Assembly (NCBI GenBank): GCA_004154925.1
Contig: QJNS01000032.1
Span: 358,207-422,206 of the forward strand
Reading direction: 5' to 3'
DNA: 64,000 nt
DNA from: Monosporascus cannonballus
Taxonomy: Eukaryota > Ascomycota > Sordariomycetes > Xylariales
Shown here: positions 37,816 through 49,397 of the stretch, piece after piece
Numbering within the stretch: position 1 is the stretch's first letter
Layout: every line of letters begins with the position of its first letter
Notes under the pieces: model-generated
What the model saw: the letters and a program-made list of their open reading frames with translations, nothing else
Databases searched by the model: none
What the model was told of the DNA's origin: nothing
Position numbers and translations under genes: made by a program

Positions 37816-39395
37816 ACGATTAAATTTTATTTATTCGAAAATATAATAATAAAAATATATTACTTTTATATTTTTATAACGGTTAAAAAATATATTAAAT
37901 TTTATTTATTTTTTTATATTAAACAAATATAAATACCGAATATATATTATTTTTATAAAATATTTTTAATATATACGAATTATTATACAAAATTGTTTTC
38001 GAAAAGAAATTACGTATATTTCGAAATTCTGATAAAATCCTATAATATAAATTAATTTAAAACATAAATTATTTAACGTATTTAAACTTTAAATATATAA
38101 AAATATAAACGGAATTATTAAATTAAATATTAAAAACATATTTAAAATATTATATTAATTATAAATTAAATAATATAATAAATAATTATTTATTATTAAA
38201 TAAATACATATTATAAATTATTATAATTAAATTAAAATAATTTTAATAAATATAAATCTTAATCTTTTATTTAATATTTATAATAATACGTATAACAAAT
38301 TTATTAACGCTTAAATAATATTTATGTTAAAATAATTTAAATAATTAAATTAAAAATTAAAATTCGTATATTATAAGATAAGGAAATATTATAACGAAAA
38401 ACGATTAAAAAAACTAATTTTTCAAAAACGGGAAATAATTTATTTCGTTATTTAAATTAATTAAATCACAGATTTAATGAAAAAAACTTAATTTTATATA
38501 TATCAATTTATATAAAATTATTAACAAATTTTAAAAAATCGTTATTAATTAAACATTTTATTAAAAATTATATTTTATTTATTTATTTACGAATAAATAA
38601 TTAAGTTAATAATGTATATTATTAAGCATTTTACGGTACCAAATTATAAAAAAATAAAAGATAAAATTATAAATAAAATAAAAATATTTGGATATAAAAA
38701 AAGGATTTATTTAATATTTAATAAAATAAAAGAAATATTTAAATTCCGAAAATATTTAAAAATTTATGAAAAACTTTATAAACTTTTAACGTTTTTAATA
38801 AACTTTTTATTAATAATAAAAGAATTTAAAATCATATTTTAATTAATGTTTTTTTTAAAAAAATAACCTTTATATTTTTAACAACTTAAATATTTATTAC
38901 TTTCTCCGTTATTTAACGTTCGAAATTACCGTATTCGTTTAAAAATTAAAACGCGTAATTAACAAACTTAATACCGTATACTTAATGTTTTTATTATTAA
39001 TGACGAATATAAAATAACCGGGAGAAAAATTAAATAAATTCTTTTTAGCAATTAATTTCTTTTTAATAACGAATTTTAATAACAAAATAATTAATTATAA
39101 AATAAAGATATTTATTTTATTATATAATTAATTATAACGTATAAAATTAGTATAACAAAAAACTTTTTTTATTTTTTAATAAATAAAGATTTTAAAAAAG
39201 CAAAAAAGGAATATAACATATTTTCGAAACGTTTTATATTAATTAAATTAATTTAAATATAATTTTTTTGGATTTTACAAAAATAATATTTAAAAATATT
39301 ATTAAACATAATTAAGGAAAAAAAGATGTTATAAAAAAATCTTAAAAATAAGATTTTTAAAAAAGGAAAAATCGTATTATATTTTAACAAATTAC
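37816..39395. other. AT-rich degraded sequence, possibly the rest of copy E
   Basis: No match to gag or pol could be read. A 76-codon plus-strand open stretch at 38,612-38,842 is Lys/Ile/Phe-rich, as expected of random AT-rich sequence, and I do not call it a gene. If G3 inserted into copy E, this could be the continuation of E towards its 3' LTR. Confidence 0.35.
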
Positions 39396-39725
39396 GGCCT
39401 CCAAAAATAATCGTAACAAAAATAACTAAAAAAACCAAATAAGTTGAGTTATATAACGGATTACTAATTTATTAATAATAAATTAATAAATTAAAACCAA
39501 AATATATACGTTCGTTATTTCCATAATTTCAATAATAATAAGTTATAATAATAATTCGTTATTTAAAACGCTTTTAATATTACGAAACGTAATTAATTAC
39601 TATATTTATTACTTAATTTCTAACGATATTCCTATTAACATAAACCCGTATAACTAAGGTTTAATAATTAGTTAAATTGCTTAGCCGTTATAATAAACCT
39701 GTTAATATTAAAGTAAATTTACCTT
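39396..39725 (+). repeat. G1 LTR remnant, plus orientation
   Basis: Recognisable by TTACGGCCTCC near the start, then TTATATAACGGATTACTAATTTATTAATAATAA, and further on TTTAAAACGCTTTTAATATTACGAAACGTAATTAATTA, shared with the other G1 LTRs in reverse complement. It could be the 3' LTR of copy E. Confidence 0.55.
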
Positions 39726-39914
39726 AAAATAATTTAAATAATTAAATTAAAAAAATAAAAATAAAAGGGTAAATTTGTATAAAATTAAGTAAATAAATAT
39801 TATAATAAAAAGTTAATAAAAAAATTAAACTTTCGAAAAAGAAAAAATAATATATTTTATTATAAAAAATATTTAAATAAAAAAGTCCAGGTAAAATTTC
39901 GATTTTTATTACGT

Positions 39915-40300
39915 TTTGATAAGTTACGACCTCTAAATACAATTATCATAAAAACAGCCAAGAAAAACAAATGGGTCAAATTACGTAACAAATTAATAAC
40001 TTATTAATAATAAGCTATTAAGCCAGATTTTTACTTTATTAATAATAAATTTAAAAATTAAATAAAATATATATTCGTTATTTTTATAATTTAAATAATT
40101 ATATTTTATAATAATAATTCATTGCTTAAAATATTTTTAAAATTACGAACCGTAAATAAATATTATATTTATAATTTTAAAGATGATATTATTTTTAAAA
40201 ATATATATACGTATTGTTTAAATTTAATCATTTATTAAATTTTTTAACTGTTATACGTTATATATCTTTATTTAATAAGACTGTGAAATTTTAAATAATA
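39915..40300 (+). repeat. Second G1 LTR remnant in tandem, plus orientation
   Basis: Repeats the landmarks of 39,396-39,725 (TTACGACCTCTAAATACAATTATCATAAAAACAGCC against TTACGGCCTCCAAAAATAATCGTAACAAAAATAACT). About 190 bp of AT-rich sequence separates the two; it also resembles the sequence before the first LTR. Confidence 0.5.
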
Positions 40301-43300
40301 TTTAATGTTATTGAAATATAGATTAATATTTAAAGAGTTGTGATTTAATAGTTCTAGGCGCGAATTTTAAATTTAAAATAAAGATTTAACAACTTGGTTT
40401 TTAATTTAAAGCTATTTTATATATGTAAGACATTTTTATAAAAGTAAAACCTAAGAAACCGGATAATTTTTTGTTTTATATATAATTTTCTTTTTTATTT
40501 CCATATCGTTTCATTTTATATTAACTCTCATAATATGTATTCTTATTTAAATAAGAAAAGATAAATAACTAAATGAAATCTAATTTGAAGTCAAACACTT
40601 AATTAATAATTATTTTTAACTGTTTTTTTAATAATTTTGTATAAACTGATTTATTTAAAATCGATGTTTTTGCTGGGTTTTTTATTTAAATATCTTTAAT
40701 AATAAAATGAACATTCTGATCTTTTTTAATTATAATATTTATTTATTTAATTGCTGACGGATTCTATTTTTATTTTAATTTTTAATTCTATTTCTTATAT
40801 TATTTTATGGTAATTATTATTTAATATTAAGAAATCCGTTATACATATTGTTATAAATAATAAATATAAAATCAAAATTTATATTTATTAACGTTATTTC
40901 GATGTTTTTCTAAAAATTAATATTATAAGGTAATTAAATAATACACAATATTGTAATTTAATTAGTTTTTCATAATGAATATAATATTTTAATTACGTTT
41001 TTAATATTTAATTTAATAGTTTTATTAGTTTGTTTATTTATGGTTTAAATGCTTGAAAAAATTTATAATTTAAATTAAATTATATCATAAGGCGTTATTA
41101 AAATTGAAAAGTAAACGTTATTTTTTATTTGAAATAATTTTATATAACACTTTATATATATTGAAAATATGTTTTAAAAAGTGTTTTGCCCTTTGCTTGG
41201 TATTGATATTTTTTAATACAGTAAAAAAGAAATTTATAGCTTTATTAAATAGTACGAAAATGCTATTATAATGCATTTTTATCGTAATTAAACTTTATTA
41301 TGGTTTAAAAATTAACGATAATTATAATTTTCTATATAATTTATATCGTAATATCTTAATTTTATAATTAAGATTATATTATTATTATATTTTTACATTT
41401 GTATTTTTTGGAAAAGAAATACGTTAAATTTAATTCAACGTTTTATAAATTCTTAAATATTTATATAGTTAATATTTGTGAAATAACGTATAATATATTT
41501 ATTTTTCAATGTTTTGATAAAATACCGTTATATTTTTTAGTTTTTTAATGTATATTATGTGTTATAGCCCGTATTATTGCAATTTAATGTAAATGTAAGT
41601 ATTGTTTTAAAATAATATTAGAAAAATATATATTTAATTTTAATTAATATTTTTTCGAAATTGTGTTATCTATTTAAAGTATTTGTTCTATTTTTTAGCG
41701 TTTTTAGAAATAATAATAAGATTAGAGTTCGCTATTTTCTTTACGTATCGTAATTATTATTCTGTATTTTTTTGGTCGTAATAAAATATATAAGATTTTA
41801 TTAATTTGTATAAAATTTAATCTAATAAAAATTTCCTTTAAAAAAATATCTCAATTTTCGAAAACTTATAATAATAACCATAAATGCTTTATCTAGAATA
41901 AGGTAATTAAATTTGGTTCGTTTTAATTTATACAAAAAAAATAATATGATATATTTTGTTTTAACTATTTGGTTATTTAATTATTACGTTTAATACATAA
42001 TCCAAACTATCGATTTTTAATTTAACGAGATATATTAAATCGTATATAATTAGTATTGATTTGTTAATACTTATATCTTTAACTTTTTAAAATATTTTTG
42101 TAATTTATAACGTATCTATAAATAGGTTAATAAGGTTAATTAAAGATATAATAATTTTGTTAAAATTTCGAATAAACCTTTGATAATAATTAATGAATTT
42201 GAAAAATACTTATATTTCCTCAATTTATCGTCAACGTTTGTTATAATATAATTATAACTAGTTTTGCAATTTATTTTAATATATTTTAAAGTAATAATAT
42301 ATTTTAAATGGCTTATGTTTTATTTCTGAAATTCTTTCTTTTTATATTAATTAATAATATGGCATTTTATATATGTTTTATCCATATATGAATAAATAAA
42401 AATATTATCGAAATACTATATAATAAAAATATCGAAATATACTTATACTATATAATTTAGTCTTCGTTAAAATATTATTAATATATGTGTAAATTTTATT
42501 AATATGATTAAATATTCGAATAATCCGTATTTTGTTCTAAAGGTTATTTTTTATTTGTATTCTTTTAATTTTAATAGGATTATATTTATTTCTAAAATCG
42601 AGTATTATAAACTATATAATTTCGTAAAATCGGTTTTTAAGTTTTATAAATAAAGATAATAATATCTGATTTTTTATAATATCATTATTTAATTATTGAT
42701 AATTCATTACAAATTATAATTTGTTGTTTTTTAAATACACAAAATATAAAATACTTTGTAAATAATTTCGAAAATCGAATTTATTTTTTATAATTAAATC
42801 TCTAACTATTTCTTGAAAACTCGTTATTTGTTTTTATTCAAATTATCAATGACATAAAATTTCGTAAATAAACCTTTTTTAAAATTATTTTATAATTTTA
42901 ATTATTATATTTGAATCATTTCGTATTAAGTTTATCAAACATTACTTATATCGATAATATTATAATTACATATTAATTAAGATTTTTAATTTTTTGGATA
43001 TTGTTTTAAATTATTATATTATTATATAAATTCTGCTTTAATAATAATTATAATCCGTCGCATTCTTATTTAATATTTCTGTTATATTTTATTTCTTTAG
43101 ATTATAAAACCTTTGTTGTATTTTTATATTTAGATTTATTCTTATCTCTATTTTAATATTAAATTTTAATTTTCTCTTTTATTTATGAATGAAGATATAA
43201 GACGAATTTTCTCCAGTTAATGTGTTATCAATTAAAATTTCCCATTAATATATCAATAATAATTTTAAAATTATATTGTAATTCTTAAATAAAACGATAT

Positions 43301-45381
43301 CGAAATTAATTATTCAGTAGTATTTTTAAATAAAGATTTCGAAATAATTAATTTTTCGTCAAACTTTCTTATTATTATAAGCAAAATTTTAACTCTTTAT
43401 ATCTGTAATTATATACAGTTTTAAATTATATTTTTAAAATAATTAAACTTTATCAACAATATTTTACATAATATAATTTCCGGTTAATCTTCTCTAATTT
43501 ACTATTTTAGTATATTAATACGGTTTAATTTATATTTTTAAAATACTCAAGCTATTAATGATTTTTATTAATATATTTGAACCCATTTTAAAAAAATATT
43601 TCTTAATTCTTTTAAGTCTTGTCATTTTATTATTCTTTTTATCTATAACATTTTTTAATTTTTTTCGCATTTGTTAAATTTTATTTATGTCTTTCCGTAT
43701 AGTACGTTAAATTATTATATGTATCGTTTTTGCTGGCGTACTTATTTTTTACTTTAACTTATTTTTTAATTAATTTATAATTTTTTGCTTTATTATCTAA
43801 ATTAGTTTTTCGTATAGTATATAACGTCCTATTAGGTTTTTTGTTACTTATCTTTTTTAATAAAACCCTTAAATAACGTATTAAATTCTGTTTAAAAAAT
43901 CTATATTTTATCAAGTTAACAATAAATATTAAATAAAACTAAAAATTCGTAATCATTTTTCATAATATTTTTTACGATATATTAATTAAGTTGTTTTGTA
44001 AATTAATAATTATACTATATATAAAACTATCCAGGAATTTTTATAGCTGTTATTTTTTGGATTAATTTTATAGAATTATTTATTTGTTAATAATATTTTG
44101 TAAGTAATAATTGCAAGGTATCGACATTATCGTTTATTTATTTTATTATTTTCGATTTGATTAGAAAAATCGAATTCGTTTTATATATACGTATAATACG
44201 TTAATAAGTAAACTCTTTTTAATCATTATATATTTAATACTTTTATCATTTATAACGTACTGCGTGTACTTTGCTATATAGATTGGACATATAGGGATAA
44301 ACGTTTTTTGTTTATTTTAGTATTTTTTAATTATTTATATAAATTGTATTATTATTTTTCGGACGTTTTTAGGTTAGTTTTTAACTTTTTGTATTTTTCG
44401 TCTAATTCTTTATCTTAATAATTCTTATTCGTATTGGGTTCGAATTATGTTTATAATTCTTTTATCATTTTTTAATTATTTCTAGGTTATTCTTTTAATA
44501 TAAATATTTAATTGATTTATCTTAGCCTGTTAGATTTTTTGCATATATTTTAGTAATATCTTATTTTGCCGCAATTATAATATTTACGTTAGTTTTTATT
44601 ATTACGTTAAACTGTTTTAAGTTTTAAAAGTTTTAATATCATGTTATAAGATATAAATAATACATCGCGTTTTTTCGCTTAATAAGCCGAATAGTTTTTA
44701 TATTTCGGAATATATTATCTTTTTTTATGTATTATTTATATAATTTAGTGATAATTTTATCAGTTTCGGTAATATATTAATTTATAGTTCTAAATTTAAA
44801 AATTTAAGAATTTAATTTTTAATATTATTTTTAATACTCTTTAAAACATCTTAATATAAATATATTAGTTATTATCATTTTATTTTGTTTTCGTTTTAAG
44901 GTTTTTAAATATTATTATATATTTCAAAATTAATATTTAGCGTGATTAAAAAATATATTATATTATCGTATGTTTTTCGTCGAGATTCTCGAAATTAATA
45001 TTTAATTTGTTTTCGACATTAACATACTCATAATAAAATTTTTAATAGCTATTTTTTATTTACTTTTTATATGCTTTAAATAGTTTTTTATGGTAGGTTT
45101 AAATCAGTTAAAAATATTTCTCGTTAAGAAAGTTATAACGGTAAAAGTTTCGTTCGCCGATGTTATGAACTTTTAAAATATAAGATATACTTGTGCTTAA
45201 ATAAAAAAAAATTGTATATTACTTTTTTTATTATAAACGTAAAGATTTTTAACCTTAAATTTTAATATATTTGTTTATGTTAAATTTAACATAAATTACT
45301 AAATTGTAAATTTCAACGTCCGGATTTATATCAAAATTCCGTTTTTGTTAAAAAAAATAATTTTTTATTTATTAATTAATA
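40301..45381 (-). mobile_element. G1 Gypsy copy F, minus strand, RIP-degraded
   Basis: A near full-length minus-strand G1 copy. Sequence at about 41.7-41.95 kb matches the RNase H segment of the copy at 4.96-5.2 kb. Sequence at 44.1-44.25 kb matches the gag/protease segment of copies B and C. The gag start is near the right end and the 5' LTR is at 45,511-45,931. T excess on the plus strand agrees. No open frames of note survive. Confidence 0.7.
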
Positions 45382-45505
45382 TGTCACTGTCCCAAGTGGC
45401 ACCTTGGAGGTATATAGAGCAGAACAAGGCGATCAGGGCTCGACCTGACAACGTTCCACTTTTAGTGGTGTAACAGCTAGACTCTTGTTCTTTTGTGCCG
45501 TAACA
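45382..45505. mobile_element. 124-bp mini-LTR (solo TRIM/SMART-like element)
   Basis: A sharply bounded, little-mutated insert between gag and LTR of copy F. Ends are TGTCAC and GTAACA, so TG...CA with a short imperfect inverted repeat. A perfect 5-bp duplication TAATA flanks it (45,377-45,381 and 45,506-45,510). Removing it with one TAATA restores the sequence seen in the related copy near 23.13 kb. A TATA-like GGTATATAGAGC lies about 30 bp in. Size, ends and 5-bp duplication fit a solo LTR of a small non-autonomous LTR retrotransposon. Confidence 0.82.
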
Positions 45506-45510
45506 TAATA

Positions 45511-45931
45511 TAATAATTAAAAATATTATTAAAAGACTAATGGCATTATTGAATAAAAGTTTATAATATATAATAATTAAATAATTTAATAAATAAATCT
45601 AAATCGTATAAATTTATATTAATAAAAATATTCCAAGATTTTAAGTAATAAATATAATAATAGATTACGTTTCGTAATATCAAAAGTATTCTATATAACG
45701 AAATTATGTTATAAATTGTTAGTATTTAAATTATAGAAATAACGAGTATATTTTTATTATTTTATTAATTGTTTCAATTACGTCGCCTGCCGTAATTATA
45801 ATTTTGGGTAATTATAGTTATTCTTTAGTGATTACGGGTATGTTAGTGATTATTTGCTACGTAACTTAGAGGGTGGGTCGTCTTGTCGTTTGCGACCGCT
45901 TCCGCAGGCCTAGGCCTGTCAGGTCGTAACA
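45511..45931 (-). repeat. G1 LTR, 5' LTR of copy F, edge of the RIP block
   Basis: Starts TGTTACGACCTGACAGG on the minus strand at 45,931. The outer 90 bp are hardly RIP-mutated and include a perfect palindrome CAGGCCTAGGCCTG at about 45,905-45,918. The inner part is AT-rich like the others. Normal genomic composition begins directly outside it. Confidence 0.7.
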
Positions 45932-46986
45932 CAACCACATTACGGCCCAAAAATAAATAATTAAGATCCAGTCTCCTCAATGCAAGATGTTCTCGGGGTT
46001 AAGTACCACTTCCAAGGAGCCCCGAGAGCCGCGTCCAAGGAAATAATTTACTTCCCCCAAATGGTATTCGCAAAAGCGGCTTCTCGGATTACTCCAACCT
46101 GCCCTCACAATGCATCAGTTGCTTGTCCCCTATTTTTGTCCCTCCGCTTGATACAGGATGCAGTCTTACAGCCTACCGCTTCATAGGTGTATTCTGCCGC
46201 CTGGGTACAGGAATGGCGTGAGACAAAGACGACAACAGCCAGAGTGGCGGCGTGTCCACGATATGCTTGCTTGCCCCTCCTTGTTTGCTTGCCGCCCTAT
46301 GGGATACAAGGGATGGGAGACCTGAAACAGGCTTGAACACATCATCATGCCTATTAAGTGAGCTTCTCCTCCATTGGCCGAGCTGTGGAATTCTAGTAGA
46401 ATTAGGCCATTGTCGGGTCAAGTGATTGACCACATCGAAGCGTATGCCAAAATGTGAAAGGCAGAAGTCTCGCTGTTAGGTAGCTGATATCATACTAATA
46501 TCCACGCCCCATCTTCCTGAACTCCGGCCCTATAGGCTGAAGGCGAAGCCTTCGCTTTATATAGAGCAGTTCCAAACCTGGCTTCTAGGCGTAGCCCTAG
46601 GGGTGGCTACAAGTCATAGGGCTATAATTAGTTAGCTACCTCCACGCGGGCTACCTTAGGACCAGGTAATACCACATACAAATATGTATGAGCTTAGACA
46701 TTGCAGACGGTTCTGCTGGTGCTTACCTCTATCGTAGGTTGCCAATTGTCTATATCGAACGATATCTACGAGGTCGCATCCCATGCAATTTCCTCTACAC
46801 ATCTACAGCCTAACCCCGTATGGCATATCGTGGCCCAGTGAGGTAACTAACTGACAACGCCCCAGTGACTTGTACCAAGTCCACTGACAACCATGGGTGA
46901 GCAGTTGTAACCAAGCCTCCACATTACGCTGTAAATACTGCCAATAACATAACATCGAAGTGAATTCCAACCCTCCAGAATGGAGC
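45932..46986. other. Intergenic, no gene recognised
   Basis: Normal GC content. Two open stretches (45,980-46,186 plus; 46,173-46,433 minus) have no recognisable domain. Short palindromes occur, for example GAAGGC-GAA-GCCTTC near 46,540. This is the 3' flank of the zinc-finger gene to the right. Confidence 0.5.
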
Positions 46987-48729
46987 TTAAATCAACCCCG
47001 GAAAAAAGTCTCCCTCCTCGACAAAAAGTTCGTCCTCCTCTTTGACTCTCTGAACTGGAGCAAATCCTTCAAGGGAAGCTACATCAGCTTCCCAGAATTT
47101 AGCAGGATCGTTATACATAGATCCCATATTCCCATCCATATAGTGCTCGAAGTTGCAGGGCTCGAAGTCAAAGCTTTCTCCTAGCAGCGTGGTCTCCATC
47201 AAGTTGTTTTCGTAGGAAACGTCTTTACCATGTGCCGCTCCATTTTGCGAGTCGTTGCTTGACACGGTCGAAATTCCCGGACGGTACTCTCCGCTGAGTT
47301 CAGACAGTACCCGGCGAACTATATCAACTAACCTCATCTTAACTGGTTCCGCAACTAGTGGCTCTATTTGCTCTACTTCCCGTTTCACCCGGTTTGGCAG
47401 TTCACTGCGAACAAAGTCCTCGAACCCCTTCCCACCACCTTCATATGAGCCTTTCGGTACGGTTACGGAGTGTTCATAGACTGTATTTGTGTTAGCGAGT
47501 TGAGGATGATATTTAGGGGTTGGAAACATACAAGGGGGTGGAATTTGCTCATCTTGAGGGAAGAGTATTTTGTACAGTTCTTTCCACTTCTCCACTTCCG
47601 TTTGATTTATACCGCTCCGCTTCTTGCGCCGAAGCTTTATTTCTTGCTCCGAAGTAATCCCTGTAGGTGGCTTGTTTCTATCCTTCAAGCAAGGGGTGTT
47701 TGACCGTTTATGTCTATCCAATTGTTCCGAAGAGGGGAAGATTTCCCAACACCGACAGCACACATGTTTAGGCATTTTGTGCATGCGATATATGTGCTCC
47801 CTGTTTCATTAGCCGGTGTCGAAGTGTAACGGGGTATGCCGGCTCCCAACTTACTTCACCCGGTGAATGCTAGCCCACCCTGGCCCAGAACACGACCTTG
47901 TAGATTGATGTTGGCTTGGATCACGTTTGAAGAACGGGCAGGCAAACCGGAAGTTCAATGAGCTGTTGGTGATTGGTGTCTTGTCTTTTGGAAAGTTATC
48001 ATCGTCACCTCCACCACCGCCACTATATTCCTTAGATTGTTGCGGTATGGGCGGTGCTGTCGTGTTAATTTCAGATGTTGATATGCCAGCCGGGTGAATT
48101 TGAGGTTGTCCGGGTCCAGAAATCGACGGGACTGTTGAAGCATGGCCGTCGACGCAAGTTTCATGGAGACACCCTGAGACAATCCTCGATACCCTGACCG
48201 TTCTCTGATTTCTCTGTTGAAGTTGGATGCCGTCTGTCTTTGAGGGTTCTGAAGACGCTGTGTTATCCTCTTCCGCTGTTAACTGCCTTGTATCTTTTCG
48301 GATGTCTGTTCGAACATCTTGATGTGTAGGCGTCCCATGATGTTTGACTGAATCATCCCGAGTAACAAATGGGTATTGACGGATCCGAGACGGGATCTCG
48401 TAAGGAGGATCCATATCAATATTCCTAAGGACGTCAAACGATTGGCCCGGGTCATCATCAGATTCGACTGATGTTTCACCGACATCAGAGTTTGCACTAT
48501 TAGAACATTCGTCTGCCATAGGGACTTCGTGCATGGTTGACACCAGCAGTACTACGCCCTCAAGGCTGCTGGGTTGGTAATTTATCAACCGACGGAACCC
48601 TAAGGGAAATAGGGACGTCATTGCTTCATTAAGCACTGAGAGCATTCTCTTACATCCTGGAGTTTTGGGGTGTATAGGAGAAGTAAAGAAACCAAGGTGG
48701 TGCGGGGTCGGGGTGGTGACGCAAAGCAT
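46987..48729 (-). CDS. Fungal C2H2-type zinc-finger protein, copy 1 (two exons)
   Basis: Function unknown; a member of a fungus-specific family with two linked zinc-finger-like modules. Exons are 47,855-48,729 and 46,987-47,800. The 54-bp intron (47,801-47,854) has a GTAAGT donor, a CTAATG branch-like site and an ACAG acceptor. The join is in frame and gives 562 residues. Residues 1-260 are low-complexity and acidic. Module 1 is C264-x15-C280 followed by the RVKEHIYRMH helix (H294, H299). Module 2 is C306-x2-C309-x12-H322-x6-C329. A conserved-looking KWKELYKILFP segment follows at about 363-373. The C-terminus is acidic. The splice falls inside the RVKEH helix. Start uncertain: ATGs at 48,534 or 48,519 would give a shorter protein. 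DNA binding is inference. A diverged paralogue lies upstream at 49,398-50,317. Confidence 0.78.
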
Positions 48730-49397
48730 TGATATTTCAGACCTATGGTCTTGCTTTTCAATACCAACTTGTTTGGGTCGATGGAAGGAAAGGGGAACGA
48801 TTCATAATTTGAAGCGGACGGTATGATCCTAAAGGTGGTCGGGACACGCTGGACGTAGACGGCGCCAAAATATTGGAATATGAGGATTCTGTTCGCCAGG
48901 CAGGGTCGCCTCCATCGAAAACTCGTCGAGAAAATCTAACTGGGTGTTGAGCGGCCTCACACTACCTACAGCTAAGCCTATTGACTATTCCGTACATCTC
49001 TCTGAGATGTTTGCAAAAGCGCGCTAAACTACTCCTAGAATCTTGCATACCCAACGCCCGAGGTCGCCGAATGCTGACGGTGATAAGCGTTTTAATCGCT
49101 AATTACTGAATGAAGGCGCTGGTGAAACGGCGCTTTCGCGTTGGGTTCGATCCACCATTGAACGGAAAAGATGGTTGAATCGACCAGTTCGAGCATGTTG
49201 TCAACTACAGAAAACAGGGTTGAGCCATACAGCTCTAAAACAGCGCGCAGGAGAGCTGAAGAATGTTCTTAAAAGGAAAAGAAAGTCAAAAGTACATATT
49301 GGGGAATGTAGTTGTACTATCTGTGGCTGCTACCTAGGCACACTAGCTGTTCAAATGGCCACGACGACGCGCTAATCTCGTGATATCTTAACGAACT
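48730..49397. other. Intergenic between the two zinc-finger genes
   Basis: Holds the upstream region of copy 1 and the 3' flank of copy 2. A small plus-strand open frame at 49,175-49,375 has no recognisable features. No RNA gene was seen. Confidence 0.5.

Noticed and set aside
38612..38842. 76-codon Lys/Ile/Phe-rich open frame
   Set aside because: Composition equals that of random sequence at this AT content, and no homologous stretch is readable in other copies.
1..45900. Centromere or subtelomere as the explanation of the AT-rich block
   Set aside because: RIP-ruined nested retroelements are also typical of fungal centromeres, but no telomere repeats or other decisive signs are visible. 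CENP-A or Hi-C data would be needed.
1..45900. CRISPR-like or other regularly spaced arrays
   Set aside because: The regularities seen are LTR copies and LTR-internal repeats; no evenly spaced repeat-spacer structure exists.
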